64,000 bases of DNA from Bidens hawaiensis (taxonomy: Eukaryota > Streptophyta > Magnoliopsida > Asterales > Asteraceae), in NCBI GenBank assembly GCA_021521415.1, contig JAIQDT010007680.1, forward strand, positions 33,826 to 97,825. The letters are read 5' to 3'. Numbering within the stretch: position 1 is the stretch's first letter; each line of letters begins with the position of its first letter. The notes under the pieces are model-generated. The model was not told the DNA's origin and did not search any database. It was given only the letters and a program-made list of their open reading frames with translations. Of this stretch, positions 33,618-45,150 are shown piece by piece. A program made the position numbers and the translations under genes.

Positions 33618-35728
33618 CATGTCTTCCACCTCATCAACTGTAAACGTCACACTGGCAACTCTGGCCGTAGCATGTCAGCTCGCATCACGAAGGAAATCTT
33701 GGAATCCCTTTCGACACTCATTTCCCAGCTCCAACCGTGAATGATGCTACCGCACCCATGAATCCAAACCCAACTGCTTGCTCCTTCAAGCAATTCATGA
33801 ATGCTAACCCAACCGATTACGTTGGAGCCGAGGGTACTACAAGCCTCTTCCAATGGTTCGAACATATGGAAAGTGTGTTTCTCCATTGGGCTTGTCGGAA
33901 GACCAAAAGACCACCTACACCTCAAGCGTCTTCAAATCAAGTGCCCTCACTTGGTGGAATGGTAAAAAGTACTCTCTTGGGGCTGAGGTTGCCATGGCTT
34001 TACCGTGGGACGATCTCAAGAAAACTCATGCTTGAAAGGTTCTGCCCAAAATATGAACTCTAGAAGTTGGAAGAGGAGTTTTGGAACTTGAAGCAAGAAG
34101 GTGGTGATAATACCGCTTACAATGATCGATTCCAAGAATTGAGCCTCCTCATCCAGCATATGGTTACTTCTTTGGAGCAGACCATTGAAAAGTACATCTC
34201 GGGTTTGCCTATGCAAATCCAAGATTCTGTTCTGAGCCATGACCCGAAAATCCTTCATGATGCCATCACACTAGCTGGTACCCTAGCTGAGAACCATGTT
34301 AAGGCTAGGACCTTGACGCGAAAAATTTACAAGAAACCAATAATAAGCCCACACCCGAGCCCACTAAAAAATCCAAGCCTGAATCCTCCAAGCACAACAA
34401 GCACAACAACTCTTCCCTTTACCATAACAACAAGAGAAAACCTAACTCCCAAAACTATGTCTTGGCCCAACCAGAAGCCCAACAAGCCCCTCCAAACAAG
34501 AAGCCCTACACTGGCCCGCAACCGTATTGCAACACTTTCCAATGCCACCATCCGGCTTAATCCACTTGTCAGGTGTGCGTAAATTGCCACCGGTTCGTCC
34601 ACCTTACCCAATATTGTCGAGAAGCATCCTGTGTGCAAGCCGCTCCACCGTAGTTCGCATCATCAAACCAAATCAACCGAGTCATTCCCCGTACTCCAAT
34701 CATTAACCCCGTTAGGGATTGCTACAATTACGGTGACCCAAATCAACTCCGCAACACGTGTCCTCGACTCGCTCAAGCCCACCAAGCCTATGTTGCACCA
34801 CAACCATACTACACCTCTCAAGCCTATCAAGTGCAAGCATACCAACCCTAAGTACCCCAACTAACGGCTCCTTTAACTCCTCAAGTCCAACCCATGGTCA
34901 TGCAAGCCTATCTGGCCCCTACTCCTCAAGCCCAACCCATGGTCATGCAGGCCTATCAAGCTCCAACACCTCAAGCTTTAACTTGTCAAACCCAAGCACC
35001 TCAAGGAACTCAAGGGAGAGTTTTCACCATCAATGCTCACCAAGCCCGTAACTGGAATGATGTGGTGAACGATACGTTTCTAGTTAATAAGCACCATGCT
35101 TCGGTATTATTTGATTCATGAGACGATATGAGCTTTATTTCCTTTGATTTTGAATACATACTTGATGTGCCCCGTAATAAATTATCTAAGCCCTTCACGG
35201 TAGAGATAGCTAACGGTAGTTCGATCACTATTAAATCCTTCATTCGGAATTTCATGCTTACTCTCAATGGTCAAAATTTCTCTATCGACCTTATCCCTAT
35301 GAAAATGGGTAGCTTTGACGTCATCGTTGGTATAGATTGGCTCTCCCTAAACCATGCCAAAATTCTATGTTTCTAGAAACTCATTCGAATCCCTGTCGAT
35401 GGGGGAGTGATTCTAAATGTTCCCGGAGAAAGACCATTCACAAAGCTACACCTCATGTCGTGCTTCGAAGCCCAACGTTACTTACGCAAGAATTATGTCG
35501 CTTTCTTAGGCCATGTAACCACAAAATCCGATGAAGAAAAGGAACTTTCCGATATCTCGATTATCCAGGACTTCCCTGAAGTCTTTCCTGATGACGTTTC
35601 TGGACTCCCTCCCGTCCATCAAGTGGAGTTTAGTGTTAATCTCATACCAGGAGCAAACCCCATAGCCAAAACACCTTACCGTCTTGCACCTTCCGAAGTG
35701 CAATAACTCTCCAACCAAATCCAAGAAC
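33618..35728 (+). pseudogene. Element C gag, protease and start of reverse transcriptase (broken)
   Basis: Pieces of a Ty3-gypsy chromovirus polyprotein lie in several frames. Capsid text occurs at 33737-34258 (FKQFMNANP, SSALTWWNG, then EFWNLKQEGGDN and YISGLP). A Gln/Pro-rich stretch with repeated PMVMQAY spans 34890-34980. The protease region is at 35090-35370, where the active-site motif reads LFDS followed by a stop, then SFISF and GSFDVIVGIDWL. The linker to reverse transcriptase is at 35407-35706 ([23 protein letters not shown] then a stop). At least five stops or frameshifts inactivate it. Element B interrupts the reading frame at 35733, and it resumes at 45071. Confidence 0.85.
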
Positions 35729-35733
35729 TCACG
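35729..35733 (+). other. Element B target-site duplication, left copy
   Basis: TCACG here and at 45071-45075 flanks element B exactly, showing that the whole unit sits in a single integration site in the reverse transcriptase region of element C. Confidence 0.9.
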
Positions 35734-36234
35734 TGTCACACCCGGCCCTGAGCGGCGGAAACAGCCGGGCGCGCGCGAGTGGGGATTGATAATTAAGCAC
35801 GGGCCATTGCAAACATTCAAAGTAAGATTTTCATTGCGCATGAAATGTTTAATACAAATACATTACATTGTTTAAAAATTACATAAAAACATCCAAGTAT
35901 AAAAACTGTTGAAGATTTCCACGCCGTATCCCCTTGCGCGGCGGGAACAACCACGCGCATCGAAGGGATAGAACTAAAATCTTCCAAAAAGCTAGTTTTA
36001 GATGTTCAGCGTGAGGTGCTCTAAGTGTGACTCCATGCGCTACCTAGTTATCTCCTGAAAGACACGTAAAAACATTTGAATCAGTATAAACTGAGTGAGT
36101 TCACAAGTTTTAGTAACTTGATAAATCGTATTGCATCATAATCTTGATAAAAATCATTCTGAAACATAATTCTGATAGCATCATTAAAACACATGCTTGG
36201 TAAAACATAGTTCTATCAACACATTCTGATAAAA

Positions 36235-36560
36235 TCGTCCCGCGGGTTACGCGCGAACATTTCTGGGAACTGTGCTCGTCTGTGTAAGTGGCGCTGCCAC
36301 TACGAGCGAAACAAGTAATACCGTCCCGCGGGTTACGCGCGGACACATCTGAAAAACCGTGCTCGTCTGTGTAAGTGGCGCTGTCACTACGAGCGAATAA
36401 TACCGTCCCGCGGGTTACGCGCAGACGTTGTGCCGGAAAACAAGGCGCTCGTCCATGCAAAGAGGCGCGACCCCTACGAGCGGGCTCAAACCCATAGTAC
36501 TGCCCCATGACCATACTAGGCACTCGTCCATGCAAAGAGGTGCGACCCCTACGAGTGGGT
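36235..36560 (-). repeat. Leader minisatellite of element B (left copy)
   Basis: Units of roughly 90 bp carry CGTCCCGCGGGTTACGCGC and GTGGCGCTGCCACTACGAGC, with a variant arm CATGCAAAGAGG. The mirror copy is at 44215-44575. Confidence 0.85.
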
Positions 36561-37779
36561 GGATCAAACCAGCAGTCCCTACCCTTAGAGTTCCAATGGT
36601 AAAGTGATCACTTACTCGAGTTCTAGCGCACATACATCGAAAACCTTAGATAACCGTTCGCATTGCTCATTATGAAATATAATTTAAACACATAATCGCT
36701 TGCATAGCTTGTAAGTATACCATGATAAAACATTATTTAAGTACGTGTCCCTCGCCCCGAAAACAGTTTAAAAACAGTGAAAACAACGAGAATAGGGGCT
36801 GTGAGACTCACCTGTGGTTCTTGTTAAGGGATTAATCGAGATTCGGGTTTTCTTGGTGTTGGCCTCGGAATTGAAGGTCTAGAATGCGATTAAATAACAA
36901 GAAGTATATATATTAAGATCAAGAATTAGGAGAATATAAGGGTTGGAAAGCAGATCTCAAGGTTATATTCTTGGCTTACCTGGTAACAGGATCGGAAACG
37001 AAAACAACGGATGCTTGGGAGATGATTAGTGCAAGTTGCAGTTCTTAAGAGAGAAGTTTGAAGTGTGTTTTGGGTGATAGTTTAGGTTACATATTTATAG
37101 GCAAACTCAAGGGAACACAATCCCTTGCTTTAGGGGATTGTAATCTTTTCATATCTAGGTGTAATGATGATAAGGTATGGAAATTATTATTATTTATTTA
37201 AAAGTGGAGTAGTGGATAAAAGATTTTGATTTGATTTGGTCAGGACATGCAGGTCTGGGGTTGGTGAGAATAGGGTGGCTGACAGTTGACTTTTCATGTT
37301 ACAGTGTGCTTTTTCAGGTACTTTTGTCCGTGTACAGTAAAAAGTGGAAAATCTCTGAAACACGCTACTGTTTCCTTTTGGGCGGGAGTAATCTCCTTAC
37401 GTCTGGAGAATAGACTAAGTGTTCTGTGCGTATCACTTTGTGCGCATAGCTTTCTGCTTGAAGGACATTTCTTTGCTGCGGGTAGGTGCGTAACCTTCTC
37501 GCAGTTAGGACATTGAGTTTCATTTATAGATTCTCCAGGTGGTCTTGGTATTTCAACATAGTGATCAGTTATGTTGAAGTCAATTCCATCTTGGAGCTTC
37601 AGACAAACTAGCTCTCAATGTTCCCGCCATGCGGGGAGGTTAGTTCCCTTCCGCACGCGCATAAACGATTTAGGATGCACCCGCCTTAGCATCATGCGGG
37701 ATGGTCAACCCATTAGACAACATAACGTTAAGGTACATGAAAACATAAAGCCAAAACATTCGCGCATGGCGCATATAAC

Positions 37780-37990
37780 ATATGCCCACGCTGGTTCTTA
37801 ACATGGCGCGCTCGCGCAGGGTGCACATAACAAATGCACGCGCTGATTCTAATATGGCGCGCTCGCGCAGGGCGCACATAACAAATGCACGCGCTGATTC
37901 TAATATGGCGCGCTCGCGCAGGGCGCATATAACAAATGCACGCGCTGATTCTAATATGGCGCGCTCGCGCAGGGCGCATATAACAATTAC
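37780..37990 (-). repeat. CG-rich 51-bp repeat in U3 of element B (left copy)
   Basis: Four full units, plus a diverged fifth, contain GCGCGCTCGCGCAGGGCGCA and ATGCACGCGCTGATTCTAAT. They lie upstream of the TATA motif in LTR orientation, where promoter elements would be. The mirror copy is at 42823-43040. Confidence 0.88.
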
Positions 37991-38048
37991 CTAATATTTA
38001 GGTTGATTACTTGGTTTAAGGGATTGGGAATTTACCGGGTGTCACATT

Positions 38049-38068
38049 GATTGGTATCAGAGCACTGG
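38049..38068 (+). other. Element B primer-binding site
   Basis: TTGATTGGTATCAGAGCACT directly follows the left LTR. The TTGGTATCAGAGC core pairs with initiator-Met tRNA. It follows the wrong end of the LTR (U3 end rather than U5 end). Confidence 0.9.
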
Positions 38069-38280
38069 TTATAGCGAACTAGGAAAAGAAGTTTTAACCT
38101 AGACTATAACCGTTGGGGAATCGCATGAAATATTTTTCAAAGAAAATATTTTCAAAAGAAACTATACACACACTTAGGAACACGGGTCACACAGTGTCTA
38201 GTGAATAAAGATAAAGAACATTATGTGCTCAGAGTAAATGCGCTAAGTTTAATATATTTTCATTCTCTTTTAAAGAGAGA

Positions 38281-41200
38281 ATGCCTCCAACTAAAGCCAA
38301 GGGAATTACCATGACACCCGAGGAACTCGCGGAAATAATCGCGCAAGCGATCGCGACACATGAGGCCAGCAAGGCCGAATCAAGTCAGGGTCGTCAGAAT
38401 GAGACCCCAGAACCCGAATCAGGAGCCTTGGACAAAGGATGCTCCTACAAGACATTCATGGCCTGTAAGCCTTGGCCATTCAAGGGTACCGAAGGGGCCA
38501 TTGGGCTCTACAACTGGATTGACAAGATGGAGACAGTTCTCTCCATTAGCGGATGTAGTGAGAACCAGAAGGTCCTTTACGCGACCTGCATGTTCCAAGA
38601 AGCAGCTTCATCTTGGTGGAAGCTTCAAGTGAAGACCTTGGGGCGAGAAGTTGCTCTTCACAAAACCTGGGAGGAGCTGAAGGAGATGATGATGAGAAAG
38701 TTCTGCTCTCGCGCAGAAATCCAGAGTCTGCAGCAGGAATTCTGGAACCACACCATGGTAGGAACGGATATCGACGCCTACAACAACCGGTTCAACGAGC
38801 TTTGCCAGTTGGTGCCAGACATGGCAAACACGGAGGAAAAGAAGATCGAGAGGTATATCTTTGGGTTACCTCCTGTTGTTAGGGTTCCGCTCAACGCCGC
38901 AGCGCCTCCAACCTTTGATGAGGCGGTAGCGCGGGCCATCACCCTTACAAGGGATACGGTCCATGCGGGTATGTTAACTACGCGCGGAATCGAGCAGCGA
39001 ACCTCTGATCCCAAGAGGAAGTGGAACTCTCACCACCGAGGGTCCGACTCCAAGCAACCACCGTTCAAGAAGCAGGAGAGCGTAAGGGCTTACGCGATCC
39101 AAGCCGCGGAGCCATCAAGGAAAGGATACAGCGGGCCTCGCCCATGGTGCAACAAATGCAAGTATCACCACGAGGGTGAATGCGCAAGAATCGAATGTGC
39201 CAAATGTGGCAGACCAGGGCACAAGACGATGAATTGCCGTGTCAGAGAAGCTGGAGCGAGCGACAACTGCTACGCATGCGGGAAGCCAGGGCATTTTAGT
39301 CGGGATTGCCCGCAAAAGGGAAACCAAGCTCGCGGGAGAGCTTTTGTGATCGGCGCGGGCGAAGCTAAAGAAGAGCCGAATGTGGTAACCGGTACGTTTT
39401 TGCTTAACGGCCATTTTGCATCTGTTTTATTTGATACTGGCGCTGACCTAAGTTTTATATCCGCTGAGTTTAAAAACTCCCTAGGCCTAGCAAGCAGTAG
39501 GCTAGACACGCCTTATACTATAGAACTAGCCAATGGTAGGCAGTTATGCGCGAACGAAAGAACTGAACAATGTGTAATAGTCATGGGAGGTCACGGGTTC
39601 AATATTAATTTGTTGCCAATAGACTTGGGAAGTTTTGACATTGTGGTAGGTATGGATTGGTTAGTCGAGAACCACGCGGAAGTTATTTGCCATGAGAAAC
39701 AGGTTCGGGTCCCACTGTTGAACGGAGAAACCTTGGTGATTCAAGGGGAAAGAAGGGGAGTTGCGGCGAAACTAATTTCGTGCCTAAAAGCGCGCAAGTG
39801 CCTAAGGAAAGGGTGCTACGCCTTCCTGGCGCATGTAGTAGAGAAGAAAGGAGATGAGCGAAGAATTGAAGACTTACCAGTAGTGCGCGAATTTCCAGAA
39901 GTTTTCCCTGAAGATTTGCCCGGATTACCGCCGCCGCGACAAGTCGAATTTCGTATTGATTTAGTCCCAGGAGCTGCGCCAGTAGCTCGAGTGCCTTATC
40001 GATTAGCTCCATCTGAGATGCAAGAGCTATCCAATCAGTTACAGGAACTATTGGATAAGGGTTTCATACGCCCAAGCTTTTCACCTTGGGGAGCTCCAGT
40101 ACTGTTTGTTAAGAAGAAGGATGGTTCTTTCCGGATGTGTATTGACTATAGGGAGCTGAACAAGCTGACAGTCAAGAATCGGTACCCCTTACCGAGGATT
40201 GACGACTTATTTGACCAGTTGCAGGGATCCAGTTATTATTCGAAGATAGATCTACGGTCAGGATACCACCAACTTAGGGTCCATGAGGAAGATGTGCCGA
40301 AAACAGCCTTCCGAACTAGATACGGCCATTATGAGTTCTTAGTGATGCCTTTCGGGCTAACTAATGCGCCGGCTGTGTTCATGGATCTGATGAACCGCGT
40401 GTGCAAACCATACTTGGACAAGTTTGTGATTGTGTTTATAGATGATATTCTGATTTACTCTCGGACCAAGGCCGAGCATGAGCAACACCTGAGATTGATT
40501 TTGGAATTGTTGAGGAAAGAAAAGTTGTATGCGAAGTTTTCCAAGTGCGAGTTTTGGCTTAGAGAAGTTCATTTTCTCGGTCACGTTGTAAACGAGAAAG
40601 GAATACACGTTGATCCTTCCAAAGTCAAGGCCATCGAAAACTGGGAAGCGCCAAAAACCCCAACTGAGGTGAGGCAATTCCTAGGACTAGCTGGCTACTA
40701 TCGACGCTTCATTGAGAACTTCTCCAAGATAGCTCTACCACTGACCGCGCTAACTCAGAAAGACAAGAAGTTTGTTTGGGGCGAAAATCAGGAAGCGGCA
40801 TTTCAAATGTTAAAACAGAAATTATGTAGTGCGCCAATTTTGTCTTTACCCGAGGGGACGGATGACATCGTCGTTTACTGCGACGCTTCACATCAGGGAC
40901 TCGGATGTGTCCTTATGCAGCGAGACAAAGTCATAGCGTATGCCTCGCGCCAACTCAAGACCAATGAAAAGAACTACACAACGCATGATCTGGAACTTGG
41001 AGCGGTTGTCTTCGCGCTAAAGATTTGGCGCCATTACCTCTATGGTACAAAGTGTATAATCTTTACGGATCACAAGAGCCTTCAACATATATTTGATCAA
41101 AAGGATTTAAACATGAGGCAACGAAGATGGGTGGAGTTGTTGAATGATTATGATTGTGAAATTAAGTACCACCCTGGAAAGGCGAATGTGGTAGCAGACG

Positions 41201-42723
41201 CGCTAAGTAGGAAGGAGCGAATAAAAACGCTACGAGTCAAGGCTCTAAGGTTGACCATTCGCGCAGATCTCTCTACCCGCATCCGAGACGCTCAGCAAGA
41301 AGCCTTGAAACCAGAGTTTGTTAAAAACGAATCCCTTGGGGGTATGATTAAGGATTTGGAGCTCAAAGAGAACGACACTCGGTATTTTGCTAACCGCATA
41401 TGGGTCCCTCTCAAGGGAGGATTGCGCGAGCAAGTATTAAACGAAGCTCACAAGACGCGGTATTCCGTACATCCTGGCGCAGACAAGATGTACCAAGATG
41501 TTAAAGCGCTGTATTGGTGGCCCAATCTTAAAGGCGCCATCGCGACGTATGTCAGTAAGTGCCTGACGTGTTCGAAGGTAAAGGCTGAATACCAGAAACC
41601 ATCAGGGTTGCTTCAACAGCCAGAAATTCCCATGTGGAAGTGGGAACAAATCTCTATGGACTTCATCACCAAATTGCCAAGGACACCTGGGGGTTACGAC
41701 ACGATCTGGGTTATTGTGGATCGGCTAACTAAGTCAGCGCACTTCCTGCCGATCAAGGAAACCGATAAGATGGAAAAGTTAGCCCGATTGTATATTCGAG
41801 AAGTAGTTTCAAAACATGGAGTCCCAGTGTCCATCATTTCTGATAGAGATAGTCGGTTCACATCAAGGTTTTGGAGATCGTTACAAGGAGCTCTAGGTAC
41901 TCGCCTTGATATGAGTACAGCTTATCATCCTCAAACGGATGGGCAAAGCGAGCGAACAATCCAGACATTGGAAGATATGCTACGCGCGTGCGCGATCGAT
42001 TTTGGAGGTAGCTGGGATACTCATCTCCCATTGGTTGAATTTTCTTACAACAACAGCTATCACACAAGCCTCAAGGCTGCGCCGTTTGAAGCTTTGTATG
42101 GGCGCAAGTGTAGATCCCCACTGTGCTGGGCTGAAGTGGGTGACAAGCAAATGACTGGTCCAGAATTGATCCAAGAAACAACAGACAAGATTTTTCAGAT
42201 ACGGGATCGCCTTAAGACAGCGCGCGACAGACAGAAGAGCTACGCAGATGTGCGAAGGAAACCGTTGGAGTTTCAAGTAGGGGATAGAGTACTTTTGAAA
42301 GTCTCTCCATGGAAAGGAGTCCCCCGTTTCGGCAAGCGAGGAAAGTTGAATCCGCGCTACATTGGACCATTTGAGATCCTGGAAAGGATCGGTCCGGTTG
42401 CTTATAAACTCCGTTTACCCGCCGAACTCAGTGGAGTTCATGATACGTTTCATGTGTCCAACCTCAAAAAGTGCTTATCTGACGAAACGTTGATTTTGCC
42501 GTTGGAAGAGATTCACATCGACAAACAGCTGCACTTCGTAGAAGAACCTATAGCAGTAACCGGTTGGAAAGAACAAAAGTTGCGCAGAAGCAAAATCAAG
42601 TTAGTAAAGGTTCAATGGAAATCAAGGCGTGGGCCTGAATTCACTTGGGAAAGAGAAGATCAAATACGCAAGAAATACCCACACCTCTTTCAGAGCATGG
42701 CTTCTGCCAGCAACATCTCCTAA
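38281..42723 (+). CDS. Element B gag-pol polyprotein (Ty3-gypsy chromovirus, intact)
   Basis: A single 1480-residue ORF encodes everything needed for particle formation, reverse transcription and integration. Capsid lies at about 55-235 (SSWWKLQ, YIFGLPP). Three zinc knuckles start at C290, C306 and C330, the first of the short C-x2-C-x3-H type. Protease is DTGA at 385-388. Reverse transcriptase has FIDD with aspartates 721-722. RNase H begins near YCDAS (D868). The integrase zinc finger starts at H1064, and its core has D1127, D1188 and E1224, a perfect DD35E spacing. [11 protein letters not shown] domain and a C-terminal chromodomain-like tail ([14 protein letters not shown]) follow. No stop or missing catalytic residue was seen. 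The ATG follows the primer-binding site by about 215 bp and has the expected spacing to capsid. It is intact, but the flipped left LTR leaves it without a normal promoter. Confidence 0.96.
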   Translation: MPPTKAKGITMTPEELAEIIAQAIATHEASKAESSQGRQNETPEPESGALDKGCSYKTFMACKPWPFKGTEGAIGLYNWIDKMETVLSISGCSENQKVLYATCMFQEAASSWWKLQVKTLGREVALHKTWEELKEMMMRKFCSRAEIQSLQQEFWNHTMVGTDIDAYNNRFNELCQLVPDMANTEEKKIERYIFGLPPVVRVPLNAAAPPTFDEAVARAITLTRDTVHAGMLTTRGIEQRTSDPKRKWNSHHRGSDSKQPPFKKQESVRAYAIQAAEPSRKGYSGPRPWCNKCKYHHEGECARIECAKCGRPGHKTMNCRVREAGASDNCYACGKPGHFSRDCPQKGNQARGRAFVIGAGEAKEEPNVVTGTFLLNGHFASVLFDTGADLSFISAEFKNSLGLASSRLDTPYTIELANGRQLCANERTEQCVIVMGGHGFNINLLPIDLGSFDIVVGMDWLVENHAEVICHEKQVRVPLLNGETLVIQGERRGVAAKLISCLKARKCLRKGCYAFLAHVVEKKGDERRIEDLPVVREFPEVFPEDLPGLPPPRQVEFRIDLVPGAAPVARVPYRLAPSEMQELSNQLQELLDKGFIRPSFSPWGAPVLFVKKKDGSFRMCIDYRELNKLTVKNRYPLPRIDDLFDQLQGSSYYSKIDLRSGYHQLRVHEEDVPKTAFRTRYGHYEFLVMPFGLTNAPAVFMDLMNRVCKPYLDKFVIVFIDDILIYSRTKAEHEQHLRLILELLRKEKLYAKFSKCEFWLREVHFLGHVVNEKGIHVDPSKVKAIENWEAPKTPTEVRQFLGLAGYYRRFIENFSKIALPLTALTQKDKKFVWGENQEAAFQMLKQKLCSAPILSLPEGTDDIVVYCDASHQGLGCVLMQRDKVIAYASRQLKTNEKNYTTHDLELGAVVFALKIWRHYLYGTKCIIFTDHKSLQHIFDQKDLNMRQRRWVELLNDYDCEIKYHPGKANVVADALSRKERIKTLRVKALRLTIRADLSTRIRDAQQEALKPEFVKNESLGGMIKDLELKENDTRYFANRIWVPLKGGLREQVLNEAHKTRYSVHPGADKMYQDVKALYWWPNLKGAIATYVSKCLTCSKVKAEYQKPSGLLQQPEIPMWKWEQISMDFITKLPRTPGGYDTIWVIVDRLTKSAHFLPIKETDKMEKLARLYIREVVSKHGVPVSIISDRDSRFTSRFWRSLQGALGTRLDMSTAYHPQTDGQSERTIQTLEDMLRACAIDFGGSWDTHLPLVEFSYNNSYHTSLKAAPFEALYGRKCRSPLCWAEVGDKQMTGPELIQETTDKIFQIRDRLKTARDRQKSYADVRRKPLEFQVGDRVLLKVSPWKGVPRFGKRGKLNPRYIGPFEILERIGPVAYKLRLPAELSGVHDTFHVSNLKKCLSDETLILPLEEIHIDKQLHFVEEPIAVTGWKEQKLRRSKIKLVKVQWKSRRGPEFTWEREDQIRKKYPHLFQSMASASNIS

Positions 42724-42757
42724 ATTTCGGGACGAAATTTGCTTAACAAGGAGAGAA
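42724..42757 (+). other. Element B polypurine tract
   Basis: TTTCGGGACGAAATTTG then AACAAGGAGAGAA ends directly at the right LTR (TGTGACACCCGG). The layout is the same as in elements A and E and marks the right LTR as correctly oriented. Confidence 0.9.
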
Positions 42758-45070
42758 TGTGACACCCGGTAAATTCCCAATCCCTTAAACCAAGTAATCA
42801 ACCTAAATATTAGGTAATTGTTATATGCGCCCTGCGCGAGCGCGCCATATTAGAATCAGCGCGTGCATTTGTTATATGCGCCCTGCGCGAGCGCGCCATA
42901 TTAGAATCAGCGCGTGCATTTGTTATGTGCGCCCTGCGCGAGCGCGCCATATTAGAATCAGCGCGTGCATTTGTTATGTGCACCCTGCGCGAGCGCGCCA
43001 TGTTAAGAACCAGCGTGGGCATATGTTATATGCGCCATGCGCGAATGTTTTGGCTTTATGTTTTCATGTACCTTAACGTTATGTTGTCTAATGGGTTGAC
43101 CATCCCGCATGATGCTAAGGCGGGTGCATCCTAAATCGTTTATGCGCGTGCGGAAGGGAACTAACCTCCCCGCATGGCGGGAACATTGAGAGCTAGTTTG
43201 TCTGAAGCTCCAAGATGGAATTGACTTCAACATAACTGATCACTATGTTGAAATACCAAGACCACCTGGAGAATCTACAAATGAAACTCAATGTCCTAAC
43301 TGCGAGAAGGTTACGCACCTACCCGCAGCAAAGAAATGTCCTTCACGCAGAAAGCTATGCGCACAAAGTGATACGCACAGAACACTTAGTCTATTCTCCA
43401 GACGTAAGGAGATTACTCCCGCCCAAAAGGAAACAGTAGCGTGTTTCAGAGATTTTCCACTTTTTACTGTACACGGACAAAAGTACCTGAAATAGCACAC
43501 TGTAACATGAAAAGTCAACTGTCAGCCACCCTATTCTCACCAACCCCAGACCTGCATGTCCTGACCAAATCAAATCAAAATCTTTTATCCACTACTCCAC
43601 TTTTAAATAAATAATAATAATTTCCATACCTTATCATCATTACACCTAGATATGAAAAGATTACAATCCCCTAAAGCAAGGGATTGTGTTCCCTTGAGTT
43701 TGCCTATAAATATGTAACCTAAACTATCACCCAAAACACACTTCAAACTTCTCTCTTAAGAACTGCAACTTGCACTAATCATCTCCCAAGCATCCGTTGT
43801 TTTCGTTTCCGATCCTGTTACCAGGTAAGCCAAGAATATAACCTTGAGATCTGCTTTCCAACCCTTATATTCTCCTAATTCTTGATCTTAATATATATAC
43901 TTCTTGTTATTTAATCGCATTCTAGACCTTCAATTCCGAGGCCAACACCAAGAAAACCCGAATCTCGATTAATCCCTTAACAAGAACCACAGGTGAGTCT
44001 CACAGCCCCTATTCTCGTTGTTTTCACTGTTTTTAAACTGTTTTCGGGGCGAGGGACACGTACTTAAATAATGTTTTATCATGGTATACTTACAAGCTAT
44101 GCAAGCGATTATGTGTTTAAATTATATTTCATAATGAGCAATGCGAACGGTTATCTAAGGTTTTCGATGTATGTGCGCTAGAACTCGAGTAAGTGATCAC
44201 TTTACCATTGGAACTCTAAGGGTAGGGACTGCTGGTTTGATCCACCCACTCGTAGGGGTCGCACCTCTTTGCATGGACGAGTGCCTAGTATGGTCATGGG
44301 GCAGTACTATGGGTTTGAGCCCGCTTGTAGGGGTCGCGCCTCTTTGCATGGACGAGCGCCTTGTTTTCCGGCACAACGTCTGCGCGTAACCCGCGGGACG
44401 GTATTATTCGCTCGTAGTGGCAGCGCCACTTACACAGACGAGCACGGTTTTTCAGATGTGTCCGCGCGTAACCCGCGGGACGGTATTACTTGTTTCGCTC
44501 GTAGTGGCAGCGCCACTTACACAGACGAGCACAGTTCCCAGAAATGTTCGCGCGTAACCCGCGGGACGATTTTATCAGAATGTGTTGATAGAACTATGTT
44601 TTACCAAGCATGTGTTTTAATGATGCTATCAGAATTATGTTTCAGAATGATTTTTATCAAGATTATGATGCAATACGATTTATCAAGTTACTAAAACTTG
44701 TGAACTCACTCAGTTTATACTGATTCAAATGTTTTTACGTGTCTTTCAGGAGATAACTAGGTAGCGCATGGAGTCACACTTAGAGCACCTCACGCTGAAC
44801 ATCTAAAACTAGCTTTTTGGAAGATTTTAGTTCTATCCCTTCGATGCGCGTGGTTGTTCCCGCAGCGCAAGGGGATACGGCGTGGAAATCTTCAACAGTT
44901 TTTATACTTGGATGTTTTTATGTAATTTTTAAACAATGTAATGTATTTGTATTAAACATTTCATGCGCAATGAAAATCTTACTTTGAATGTTTGCAATGG
45001 CCCGTGCTTAATTATCAATCCCCACTCGCGCGCGCCCGGCTGTTTCCGCCGCTCAGGGCCGGGTGTGACA
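42758..45070 (+). repeat. Element B right LTR, normal orientation
   Basis: It starts TGTGACACCCGGTAAATTCC and ends GGGCCGGGTGTGACA. The TATA motif CTATAAATAT is at 43704-43713, AGGTGAGT at 43991-43998, TTTTCGGGGCG at 44041-44051, the leader minisatellite at 44215-44575 and CTCACTCAGT at about 44705. Confidence 0.93.
43704..43713 (+). promoter_or_regulatory. Element B TATA motif (right LTR)
   Basis: CTATAAATAT lies 945 bp inside the LTR, followed about 35 bp later by a C/A-rich start-site-like region. It would drive transcription rightward out of the element. Confidence 0.55.
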
Positions 45071-45150
45071 TCACGGACAAGGTTTCATTCGCCCAAGTTC
45101 ATTTCCATGGGGCGCACCCGTCTTGTTTGTCAAGAAAGAAAGACGGTACT
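45071..45150 (+). pseudogene. Element C reverse transcriptase, continuation
   Basis: After the second TCACG the frame of element C resumes and reads through the conserved reverse transcriptase block before [10 protein letters not shown] (FVKK, then KDGT). It then stops abruptly at the LTR of element D. Only about 25 codons remain. Confidence 0.85.

Larger units (their letters stand above)
35734..38048 (-). repeat. Element B left LTR, inverted
   Basis: It reads TGTCACACCCGGCCCTGAG at its left end and TTTACCGGGTGTCACA at its right end, the exact complement of the right LTR ends. On the minus strand it carries, in order, a CG-rich 51-bp repeat (37780-37990), TATA (about 37093-37102), AGGTGAGT (36806-36813), TTTTCGGGG (about 36755-36763), a second minisatellite (36235-36560) and CTCACTCAGT (36092-36101). 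Confidence 0.93.
35734..45070 (+). mobile_element. Element B: chromovirus with intact gag-pol and inverted LTRs
   Basis: This 9337-bp Ty3-gypsy element has primer-binding site, one intact gag-pol ORF and purine tract in normal plus-strand order, and a perfect TCACG target duplication. The right LTR (42758-45070, 2313 bp) is in the normal orientation. The left LTR (35734-38048, 2315 bp) is the reverse complement of it from the first base to the last. I counted about six substitutions between the copies. The left promoter therefore points away from gag-pol. Lineage looks like Tekay/Del because of the C-terminal chromodomain-like tail and overall order. Confidence 0.93.

Noticed and set aside
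36110..36633. A 141-codon and a 72-codon ORF, present again at 44171-44694
   Set aside because: They are readings of the element B leader minisatellite in both inverted LTRs. There is no known domain and frames depend on repeat length.
38360..42276. Multiple smaller ORFs on both strands within 38281-42723
   Set aside because: They overlap the intact gag-pol and have no domain of their own.
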